NCBI RefSeq assembly: GCF_900112205.1
Contig: NZ_FOKW01000011.1
Span: 60,949 to 124,948, forward strand
Reading direction: 5' to 3'
DNA from: Natronobacterium haloterrestre
GTDB taxonomy: Archaea; Halobacteriota; Halobacteria; Halobacteriales; Natrialbaceae
DNA length: 64,000 bases
Shown in pieces: positions 28,932-36,490 of the stretch (positions within the stretch are counted from its first letter, which is position 1; each line of letters starts with the position of its first letter). The notes beneath the pieces are model-generated. The model had not been told where the DNA came from and did no database searches. It saw only the letters and a list, made by a program, of their open reading frames with translations. The position numbers and the translations under genes are program-made.

Positions 28932-29003
28932 ATGACAGCTGTTGTCTTCAGGGTAACCGTCGAATCCCGTTCCTCGTCGTGACCACCGACGACCACTCGA
29001 GTG
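28932..29003 (+). repeat. Two-part repeat, copy 1
   Basis: ATGACAGCTGTTGTCT, 31 unrelated bases, then GTGACCACCGACGACCACTC. The same two blocks with the same 47-nt register occur at 44664-44735. The first block is an imperfect palindrome around ACAGCTGT. Confidence 0.5.
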
Positions 29004-29038
29004 GCATGCCAGGCGATAAATGGGTGTCTCGGCCTCCG

Positions 29039-29413
29039 TCACTCTTCATCATCCGTCAGGCTCGGGTGAGGATCCGCAGGAGCGTGCTCTTTCCATGCTT
29101 CACCGTCCTCTTCGGCAAGCTGCTCGTTGAACAGCGCAGTTGCACGGGCATATCCATCGTGACTCTCGAGACGTCGGTCGTCAGTAGTTACGGCCCAGTA
29201 CGTTCCCTTATGTTCGACCAGGTCACGGTTCTTTAACCGTGACAGGGCAGTGCTTACGCTTCCTTCGTTGAGGCCAGTGTGTCGCGCGATTTCTTGCGCC
29301 TTGAACGCCTGGTCGTCGTTGGCGGCGAGGAATCCGAGTACCTGATCCGTCGTCGATAACCCCTCGAGCTCCTCTTCGCTCGATCGTTCGAACGTCTCTC
29401 TGTCGATTGACAT
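29039..29413 (-). CDS. MarR-like winged-helix regulator
   Basis: 124 residues. LSTTDQVLGFLAANDDQAFK, then IARHTGLNEGSVSTALSRLK and a wing ending in KGTYWAV form a MarR/antitoxin-type winged helix. A C-terminal acidic tail (HPSLTDDEE) follows. The protein at 38984-39400 has the same layout (wHTH, KGTYYV wing, 60-residue acidic tail), so both belong to a haloarchaeal family linked to mobile or TA loci. No toxin partner is visible beside it. Confidence 0.72.
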   Translation of the reverse strand: MSIDRETFERSSEEELEGLSTTDQVLGFLAANDDQAFKAQEIARHTGLNEGSVSTALSRLKNRDLVEHKGTYWAVTTDDRRLESHDGYARATALFNEQLAEEDGEAWKEHAPADPHPSLTDDEE

Positions 29414-29582
29414 TCCTATGCGTTAGTAGCGTGCGTTCCGTTATAGATGTTACTAGTGAAATTACCGTGATTCGACTGGTGGTTGTTATTTTTGACATGC
29501 CTTGTTGAACGCAAGACAGCGTCGGGGTAGGATCGATCCTGCACAGTCACACAGTGTCAAAGGCGGGTTCTTAGATTGACCT

Positions 29583-29740
29583 CCTTCACGCCCTGAAGGA
29601 CGTGGAATCCACCCATCGGATTTCCGCCGAGTGTGGTGTTCGAGGTTCCAACCCGCACTCAAGGGGAACCAGAGACACTCTGGCGAAACTCTCGTTTTCC
29701 CCCTGTCTAGGGCTGTGGCCCGGCCAATGAGGCTCCATCG
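29583..29740 (-). pseudogene. 3' remnant of another tnpB element
   Basis: The minus strand reads LEPRTPHSAEIRWVDSTSFR and stops at 29586-29588, followed by AAGGAGGTCA. A near-perfect hairpin (CACGCCCT-GA-AGGACGTG) overlaps the stop. This imitates the right end of the intact tnpB elements (hairpin plus GGAGGATGTCA), so I read it as the end of a lost copy. Element B sits immediately upstream. The assignment rests on end structure and is tentative. Confidence 0.4.
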
Positions 29741-29829
29741 AATACCATGTCATCGCCGTCTGACGAGTGACATCCTCCTCGCCGTAAACGGCGAGGCTTC
29801 CCGTACCGCAGGGTGGGATATTTGCTGGT

Positions 29830-31140
29830 CTACGATACGACCTGTTCTCTCGATTGGAACGTCCCGCTCTCGCGGTCGAACAGGTGTACCGATGGCTGTG
29901 TCGTTCGAAAGGCGCTATGCGCCTTTCGTGATGACGAGGGACCTCCGGTCTCTCGAACCACCACACAGCCGTTACTCCTATCCTCACCGTGAGGACTCGG
30001 AGTTATCTTCTGTCTCATGTTCTCCGCCCCGTTACAATCGGCGTTGGCTACCAACTCACACGACGAACAGACGTACAATCCACGATGCTTCCGGTTCGAC
30101 TTCGTGTCGTCACCACACGCTGAACACGTTTTCGAGGTGTTCCATTCATTTTCTTTCAGCACCTCGATGCCACGGATCTCGCCTTTGTATTCGAGGTACT
30201 GGTAAATGCGGTCGAACGCCCACGTGTGGAGTTTCTTGTTGCCACTCTTCCCCCAGTCTGAGTTTCGCACGTCTTCAGGCCAACTCACCGCGAGCGTGCC
30301 GACACCACGTTCGACACACTCCGTAATGATGGTGTCCGTAAGCGTGTGGTAGAAATGCGTTTCACGATCTGCGAGTTTCCGACGTGCCCACATTGACTTC
30401 TCCGAGGGGCCGTTCTCACCCGCAGTGTCGTACTCGGCTCGCTTGAAGTAGTGTTTGTCTTGCTTGATCGAGTTGCCGGGGTAGAGGACGTATTCGTCGG
30501 GAAATGCGACCGTGGCGATATTTTTGATCCCAAGGTCGATTCCAGCAACGCCGTCGCCTGCGGAGTCGCTGGTTTCGAGTTCGACTTTGCAGACAAAGTG
30601 CAGCTCCCACTCGTCGCCGTTCCAGACGGCTCGAACGTTCTGTACCTTGGTGACTTCCGAAAGGTCAACGTCGGGGCGTGTCTGGTATTCGCAGAGGATG
30701 AAGTCTGACCAGTACTCCTTGAGGTTCGACCCTTTGCTGAGCCGGACGCGGTTGTTCTCTGGGTCGTGTTCGAACCCGTCTGCTTTGAACGTAACCGTAC
30801 TCTTGGGCCGGGTGTCGCCGTGTTTGCGGTAGCCGGGTGGATTCGCCTCGTCATCCTTCTGTCGCAGATCGAACCACGACTGGAAAGCGTCAGAAAGTTC
30901 TTCGATGACTTTCTGACTGGATTGTGCGTTCAGGTCTTTCCAGCACGACTGGTTCTTCATGTACGATTTCAGCACACCCTCGTCTGGGATTTCACCGGTC
31001 TCATCCCAGATGCGGTCGGCTGTCCATCGTGCGACATTCCAGATTTTCGAGGCGGAGTCTCCGAGCGAGTCAAGGCCATCGCAGACCTGCCGGTGGTTCT
31101 GGATCGAACCAACGTAGGTGTGCGTGACCTCAATCGCCAT
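29830..31140 (-). CDS. tnpB: TnpB, RNA-guided RuvC-like nuclease (element B)
   Basis: 436 residues, start ATG of MAIEVTHTYVG. It is nearly identical to TnpB A through the whole catalytic part: D in GIDLGIKNIA, E in AVSWPEDVRNSDWG, D in NADCNGAENM, zinc cysteines CSACGD and CSSCEL. After EDRSNGCV it carries 20 extra residues (VVRETGGPSSSRKAHSAFRT) before rejoining A at QPSVHLFDRESG. The extra residues come from a 60-bp double-hairpin insertion that kept the frame. The catalytic residues are untouched, so it may still be active. Confidence 0.92.
   Translation of the reverse strand: MAIEVTHTYVGSIQNHRQVCDGLDSLGDSASKIWNVARWTADRIWDETGEIPDEGVLKSYMKNQSCWKDLNAQSSQKVIEELSDAFQSWFDLRQKDDEANPPGYRKHGDTRPKSTVTFKADGFEHDPENNRVRLSKGSNLKEYWSDFILCEYQTRPDVDLSEVTKVQNVRAVWNGDEWELHFVCKVELETSDSAGDGVAGIDLGIKNIATVAFPDEYVLYPGNSIKQDKHYFKRAEYDTAGENGPSEKSMWARRKLADRETHFYHTLTDTIITECVERGVGTLAVSWPEDVRNSDWGKSGNKKLHTWAFDRIYQYLEYKGEIRGIEVLKENEWNTSKTCSACGDDTKSNRKHRGLYVCSSCELVANADCNGAENMRQKITPSPHGEDRSNGCVVVRETGGPSSSRKAHSAFRTTQPSVHLFDRESGTFQSREQVVS
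29901..29960 (-). repeat. 60-bp double-hairpin insertion in tnpB B
   Basis: Present in tnpB B and absent from tnpB A at the same place. It contains GAAAGGCGC-TAT-GCGCCTTTC (perfect) and CGAGGGACC-TCC-GGTCTCTCG (one mismatch) separated by about 6 nt. At 60 bp it leaves the frame open. It falls in the 3' segment that should also form the guide-RNA scaffold. Confidence 0.75.
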
Positions 31141-31245
31141 ACATAGTCCATGTAAATGAATCAACTTAATGGTGTGGATTAGCGTGGAATATCCAGCCCG
31201 CTATCGAGCGGTGGTTCGCGTAGTTGAGTGACGCGATTCACGCCC

Positions 31246-31300
31246 GTTGAGCAAACCGAAGGTTTGCGATGCCCATCAGAACGCTTCGCGTTCTGAGGAC
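31246..31300 (-). repeat. 55-bp double-hairpin insertion in the left end of element B
   Basis: Absent from element A at the matching site. It contains GCAAACC-GAA-GGTTTGC and CAGAACGC-TTC-GCGTTCTG, separated by 8 nt. Same architecture as the 60-bp insertion in tnpB B: two short perfect stems with 3-nt loops. Confidence 0.7.
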
Positions 31301-31326
31301 GCCGTGAACGGCGGGATTCTCTCGCT

Positions 31327-32406
31327 GTAAGAAGATAGCTCACAGCATTCTGCCTGCCAGCTTTCGGAAACACACTGCTGTAATTAGTATGGGTTAATTT
31401 CTCACCTAGTATGAGTAGGATGGGTGCTATTCCATCCTAAATCCCGTGACGGGGGTGGCCCATACTACTCAGCACCGATTGGATATAATAACAAGACAAT
31501 ATTGGACTGGCTGTGACGAAGACAACAGGAGTGCCGCTGGCCACCACGGAGGGAGAGCACTCAGACAGAGACGGCGAACCAACCCTCGAAAGAAGTGATC
31601 CGAAACCAATCCTGAACGGATAGGAATCCTCTCGAGTAGACCGGAACGAACCGTCCAGTCTCCGCTACTGCTCCCGACAGAAAACCGGAGTACCCCGATC
31701 CTGTTCGGAATACCCCGGTTTCAGAACTCTCGAGTTGATCTGGACGAGAGTTACCCACCCCAGGGGAGTCCGTAACGACCGACTCGCGCAGGCCCCGACA
31801 GGCCATTGCTACCGGAAGAACTCGTGTCCCGGTATAGTCTCTGACCCGACGGCTACGCCGAGACCGCTCGAGAAGAAGATTCCCTCTCGAGTCACCGACG
31901 TTGATCCGATATCGAGCAACAGGTCCCGTCACTCAGTGACTGGCACAACCACCCAAAAATAAGATATAATATCTATTCGGGAGGAGGACAAAACCGGTCC
32001 GATAGAGGGCCCCCATTCGATTTGATCCCGTCTGGGACCCCGCGCTATCGCTGAGAAATTCCTGTTTGGCCTGGCCAGTTCTCTGAGGTCCCCTCACGGA
32101 GGAGATAGTTTGCTGTTCGTAACGCACCGCTGTTGCAGTAGTGGCGTTGTTGTTATTATATTCAATCGGCCTCAGGTAGTATGGCCTGCCTCCGTCCTGC
32201 GGTTTAGTGTAGTATACTATGGGAGAGACACAGCCTAGTTGCCAGTAGTGGTCAGGGTAGTCGGGCGCTAGTGTAGTTACTATATCACGGGACTAGTCAG
32301 ATACCAGTTATTTATTGGGAGGGGCTAACTGGATGATCTCAACTGAGACCACTGGGGGTATCGCTCACTGGTCGACCCAGAGAGAGGAAAATCGGTGTCG
32401 CCGATC
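31327..32406. other. 1.1-kb region without a supported gene
   Basis: Lower GC than its neighbours with AT-rich tracts (for example near 31479-31492, 31963-31972 and 32150-32162). GTAGTATACTATGG includes the palindrome AGTATACT (near 32212). Short degenerate repeats of CAGTAGTGG occur near 32134 and 32240. A 123-codon minus-strand frame (31561-31932) is not acidic and lacks motifs, so I do not call it. It may be the decayed flank of an integrated element. Confidence 0.45.
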
Positions 32407-33207
32407 TCAACAGTGGTTGGCTTCCTGATATCCAGCGCGGACCTGATCGAGAATATCGACTCCCATGGCTGTCATACCGAACGAGATGAATCCCCAGAAG
32501 ATCCCCGCAGCCAGTGTTGGACCGACCGCCCCAAACAGTGGTGTCTCAACGTATACTGCCGTTAGTGCCACACCAACGATCAGGGCTTTGAGACCCAGAT
32601 CCCACGTATTCCCGAGCCATGCAAGATATCCAGATACGGACCGAATCTGGGGTCGAACAGTTTGACGGAGGCCAGGCACTATCCGCGCCTCGAGTTCGTC
32701 CCTCGGGGTCGGGTCGTCTAGGGTGATACGGTCGAGGATATTATCGGGATTATCCGGCTGAAACGCTGGCGCGATGTCTTTTCCCTCTGGAAGCCCGAAC
32801 TTTATTTTCTTCCCATCGTTGACCCTCTCGACAATACCAGCATCAACTAGGTTGTCGACGGCATTCCAGTAGGTATTGTACGCTGGCCCGCGCTCATACC
32901 CGATTTGCCACTGCTTGTGCTGATCGATAATCTTCCCTAGCTGATGGCATCGCCGGTTTGTTCTAGCTATCAGTAACTGCAGCAAGCAGAAAACGGTTAC
33001 CCGGTAGAGATCCCGTCCGTTCAGTCCCTTACAGAATTTGCCCGTATCCTCCGCCAGCGTTCCAAAGATGTCTTCGAACGCTACGTCATTTTCCTCGAGT
33101 ACTTCATATACCCAGTCCGGAAGTACAGTGTCTGCATCGAGGCTAGCTGGGCGGTCAATATTTATTTCTTCGTTACTATCGCCGGATTTTGGTTGTCCTT
33201 CTGTCAT
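32407..33207 (-). CDS. Winged-helix protein with two C-terminal membrane helices
   Basis: 266 residues from MTEGQPKSGD. This start lies about 28 nt after a TATA-like TTTTTATTG (33231-33240, minus strand), fitting leaderless initiation. The middle (ARTNRRCHQLGKIIDQHKQW, YWNAVDNLVDAGIVERVNDGKKIKFGL) looks like a winged helix. After a linker, two hydrophobic segments (LGLKALIVGVALTAVYV and LAAGIFWGFISFGMTAMGV) would anchor it in the membrane. I recognise no family. A membrane-tethered DNA-binding protein is the structural inference. Confidence 0.65.
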   Translation of the reverse strand: MTEGQPKSGDSNEEINIDRPASLDADTVLPDWVYEVLEENDVAFEDIFGTLAEDTGKFCKGLNGRDLYRVTVFCLLQLLIARTNRRCHQLGKIIDQHKQWQIGYERGPAYNTYWNAVDNLVDAGIVERVNDGKKIKFGLPEGKDIAPAFQPDNPDNILDRITLDDPTPRDELEARIVPGLRQTVRPQIRSVSGYLAWLGNTWDLGLKALIVGVALTAVYVETPLFGAVGPTLAAGIFWGFISFGMTAMGVDILDQVRAGYQEANHC

Positions 33208-33396
33208 ATAGCTCCGGGGTCGTAACGGGAGGCAATAAAAATTGGTGCTGCATGAACGATCATCTAGTGACCGCGCCGATTTCTCACCCTTCTCTGCCAA
33301 CACGCAGGTGCACCAGCAGGACACACCCACACAGACCGGCGCATCGATCACAGCTACTGGCTGCGTAGACAGGCACCTGCGCATCGCGAACCACGA

Positions 33397-34080
33397 ATGA
33401 GAGTACCAGAACCCACGGATACTGGCCGTAGTCATCGAAAGCTTTGCGAAAAAGCGGCCAGATACTTCGAAGCCGACCGAGATACTGACACTCCCCGTCT
33501 CGAGCAGACGCCCAAGACGATCGAGCCGGGGACGATACTGTACCGGACCGACGCGGGCGTCCAGCAAACGGAATCGCCGTCAAGAGCCGTCGACGCTCTG
33601 TTGTCGGAACTCACGTCGGAGATCGACGACGAGGCGGACGCCGTCGAGGTCTACGTTGGCACTCGAGCAACGGCGGGGAGACTCATCGAAGCAGTTTCCA
33701 GAACCGAGCTGTTCCGCAAGACAGTCGTCCGGATCTACGTCGAAGAGCAAGGGACGTACACGCGATACGTTCCCCCATACATCGACAAAGAGTCGCGGCC
33801 GAGTCGGATCTACACAGCGACGCTCCAGTTGTTTATCGACGAGTTCCTCGCAGAGACAACGGATCGGACGGAAGCAGTGCCACTGGAGGAACTCTACGAA
33901 CAGTTCTGTTGCTGGTGTCGGAACGTCACCGCAACCGCTGTACCGAGCCGACCCGGCTTTGGTCGACTCCTGGCCGCAGAAGGGCTCGAAACGGGTCCGC
34001 GAGGTAAAGACAGAACTCGCTACGTACTGAACTACACGATCGCACCACCGACCACGACCAGCACCGGTAACGAGCAGTAG
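33397..34080 (+). CDS. Unknown protein with a D5-primase-like C-terminal wing (locus gene 1)
   Basis: 227 residues. The N-terminal 150 residues are acidic alpha/beta (DAVEVYVGTRATAGRLIEAV, VRIYVEEQGTYTRYVPP) with no motif I know. The last 75 residues (LFIDEFLAETTDRTEAVPLE, then YEQFCCWCRN, then FGRLLAAEGL and RTRYVLNYTI) follow the pattern of the winged-helix domain at the C-terminus of P4/D5-type primase-helicases. The two next genes end in the same kind of domain. All three genes point the same way. Confidence 0.65.
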   Translation: MRVPEPTDTGRSHRKLCEKAARYFEADRDTDTPRLEQTPKTIEPGTILYRTDAGVQQTESPSRAVDALLSELTSEIDDEADAVEVYVGTRATAGRLIEAVSRTELFRKTVVRIYVEEQGTYTRYVPPYIDKESRPSRIYTATLQLFIDEFLAETTDRTEAVPLEELYEQFCCWCRNVTATAVPSRPGFGRLLAAEGLETGPRGKDRTRYVLNYTIAPPTTTSTGNEQ

Positions 34081-34128
34081 CAACCGGCTCCACTCATCTC
34101 CACTTTTATGATGCAACAGGTCAATCGA

Positions 34129-36276
34129 ATGCCGGCGATCGACAGTATACCGGACGACCGGACTCCGGCGGTCGCGCGCCACGGTGCGATCCACTGTTGT
34201 CAAAGCGGCCTTGATGAGTCGTCGCTTCGCCTCTCCGGGGCCCTTGCGGGACCGTTGTGCGAGGCGATTACGAACGCGAGTACGGCCGTCCCGGAACTGG
34301 CCTCGGTCGAACTGCTCGTCCTGACGGGAGAACGAACGGCGACCCTCGTTGTTCACGGTAGCCAGACAGCCCAACACAACACGGGCTGGCTGGCCGATGG
34401 TGCCGGTGAAGCCGGCTCCGGACGGACTGCCGGCGGAGACGAGCTGGCAGCGCTGCTGCAACGACGGCTTCCGGACTGGTACGGAATCGAGCGAGGGACC
34501 CTCGTACTCGATCTCATCGGTATCGCTGCCGCACCGACGAGTCGACTCGTCTACACGGACGAGCCACCGTCGGGGTCGGCACTCGAGTCGCTGTTCCGGG
34601 AGATCGTCGCCCGGAATCACAAGCACAATATCCCGACGGTCGGTCAACTGCTCGTTCAACGGGAGTCGACGGACCGGTTTCGGGTGACCGCGCGCGTCGC
34701 CGACATCGGTCGGGCGGAACGACCGCTTGGCCGTCACGGACTCGCAGCGTCGCTCGACGCCTCACCCAGTTGTCCGATCGATCGCACCACGCCGGACGGG
34801 ATCACCTCGAGTCGACGCCTGGCAGACGATTACTGGGAGCGGAACGTTCCACACAGCAGCCGATTTCCCGGGCTGATGACCAGCCCCGGGACCACGAACG
34901 CTTTAGCGGCGCTGATGTCGTTGGGGTTCCGGGACAGTACCCACGAGTATGCAGCACTGTTGCAGGGCCGGCCGGCAGCGGACCCCTACGAACCGTTTCC
35001 GGTCGACCCTACGTTGGCGCTGTCGACTGCCGAACTCGAAGCGATACTTGACGTGACGCCCCACTACGAGACGTGTCGCTGGCCGGCGAAACCGACTCGC
35101 TTTGCCCCGCGATTCATCCGCGAGACCGTACGAACGCAAGCGGCCGGAACGGACCACGAGGAGCTTCTTCGCGGTCCACATCCCGCTATGACGGAACTCG
35201 GCGTCCAGACCGGCGGTTCGCTCAGGGCGTTTACCGGCGGCTGGCTCGAAGAGACCGGCTATCACGCTGAGACACTCGATGAGCGGTCGCGAGGCGATCC
35301 CCACTTCCGGGGCCACCCGAACGACGATGCCGACGACGGGCCTGTCGTGCTGGTCGATCCCAACGGCGAGAGTTCGGACCAGGTCGTTGGAACAGCGGGC
35401 GAACTCATCATGGCGGCAAACCGTGCGCTGCGAGAGGGGTCACATCTGCTGGTCGTTACACCTTCACGGGAGACAGCCCAGTGGGCCCGTGACGTCCTCG
35501 AAGTCCCGTATGCGAGCCGCCGTACTCGCGACGTTCAGCAGGTGTACAGTATTCCCGCGTTCGTCTACACTGGTGACGGCGACATCGTCGTTACCGAGCG
35601 CGAGTCGCAACCGCTGTACTGGACCGTCTCCGACGGACAGCGATCTCTGTACGCCGGTGATCGGTGCCTGGCGTCAGGGCCGGTCACAGCGCCGCTCTCG
35701 TCGTATACGTTCGAGACGCCACGGCTGACCAAGCGCGGGGATTCGATGATCGTATTGAACGACGATCGAAGCGTCCGTGAGCGGCGGCCGTCGCTGGCAG
35801 CGTGTGCGACCGACTATCGGGCTGTGCGTCGTCCAGTACTGCCGATCCAGCCGCTGTTCTGTACGGACGTGACGGTCGCGTATCGGGCGGGGAGTTCGCT
35901 CGTCGAACCGATCCGCTCGCAACGCTGGGACGACGGGAGGACGCTGGAGTCTCGACGACGTCACTACAAGCGCGCCCTCGAGACGTTCCTCGAGACGTAC
36001 ACGGTCGGCGTTTCCGCTCAGAGCAGCAGGACGGCCCCGCGGTTCTTCGAGCGCTTTCTGACCTGGTACGATGGCCGGATCACGTGGCCGGTACCCACTC
36101 GGGACCGACTCTCCCGAGCGCTACCGAACTGGGTGCACGCTCGGACGGATACGAGAGAACCGGTCGTACTGGAAAATCGCTCCTGGTGGCTTCCAGTTGC
36201 GGATCTCCCGCTCGCGATTGCTCACGGCCGGTCTTCGGATGCATCGGCTCACCACGACCGATCAGCGACTGAGTGA
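34129..36276 (+). CDS. Unknown large protein, nuclease-motif-lacking homologue of gene 3 (locus gene 2)
   Basis: 715 residues from MPAIDSIPDD, chosen because a TTTTATGA TATA-like box lies about 25 nt upstream; earlier in-frame ATGs overlap that box. It aligns by eye with the 36491-38911 protein in order: VTARVADIG versus VTARLAPFG, then LIMAANRALREGSHLLVVTP versus LITNLARAAYHGHQVHIVTE, then FETPRLTKRGD versus FNTPRVRKEGD-type text, then the C-terminal wing (FFERFLTWYDG...LSRALPNWV). Where gene 3 has HFHEIEVANK this protein has VLVDPNGESS, so the acidic/lysine pattern is gone. Function unknown. Confidence 0.68.
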   Translation: MPAIDSIPDDRTPAVARHGAIHCCQSGLDESSLRLSGALAGPLCEAITNASTAVPELASVELLVLTGERTATLVVHGSQTAQHNTGWLADGAGEAGSGRTAGGDELAALLQRRLPDWYGIERGTLVLDLIGIAAAPTSRLVYTDEPPSGSALESLFREIVARNHKHNIPTVGQLLVQRESTDRFRVTARVADIGRAERPLGRHGLAASLDASPSCPIDRTTPDGITSSRRLADDYWERNVPHSSRFPGLMTSPGTTNALAALMSLGFRDSTHEYAALLQGRPAADPYEPFPVDPTLALSTAELEAILDVTPHYETCRWPAKPTRFAPRFIRETVRTQAAGTDHEELLRGPHPAMTELGVQTGGSLRAFTGGWLEETGYHAETLDERSRGDPHFRGHPNDDADDGPVVLVDPNGESSDQVVGTAGELIMAANRALREGSHLLVVTPSRETAQWARDVLEVPYASRRTRDVQQVYSIPAFVYTGDGDIVVTERESQPLYWTVSDGQRSLYAGDRCLASGPVTAPLSSYTFETPRLTKRGDSMIVLNDDRSVRERRPSLAACATDYRAVRRPVLPIQPLFCTDVTVAYRAGSSLVEPIRSQRWDDGRTLESRRRHYKRALETFLETYTVGVSAQSSRTAPRFFERFLTWYDGRITWPVPTRDRLSRALPNWVHARTDTREPVVLENRSWWLPVADLPLAIAHGRSSDASAHHDRSATE

Positions 36277-36490
36277 GACCACGACCATGTCCATCCGCGA
36301 TACCCCACGAACGGGATCGATCGAAGTGCTGGCCCCTCTGGTCCGAACGACCGGGCTGAGGGAAGCTACCGGCCTCTCCTCGAAACGCGGTCTCCAGGCC
36401 AGCCCACGACTCGGATCTCACTCTGGTCAGCGGGCGTGGCAGTCGTATCGAACGCCGATCAACGCTCCGAAAACAGAAGATCACAAATAA

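Larger units (their letters stand above)
29768..31326 (-). mobile_element. tnpB-only IS element B
   Basis: Minus-strand copy, 1559 bp. Its left end starts AGCGAGAGAATCCC next to CTTAC (the candidate TAM) and its right end closes with GAGGAGGATGTCA at 29768. It differs from element A mainly by two hairpin-bearing insertions: 55 bp in the left end and 60 bp in the tnpB 3' region. Confidence 0.75.

Noticed and set aside
28932..28982. Tiny ORF MTAVVFRVTVESRSS at repeat copy 1 and its partner at copy 2
   Set aside because: The two conserved blocks are in different frames from each other, and the second copy starts with GTG and stops early. Conservation looks like DNA sites, not a peptide.
31561..31932. 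A 123-codon minus-strand frame in the gap
   Set aside because: Not acidic, no motif, no promoter at its start; left as non-coding.
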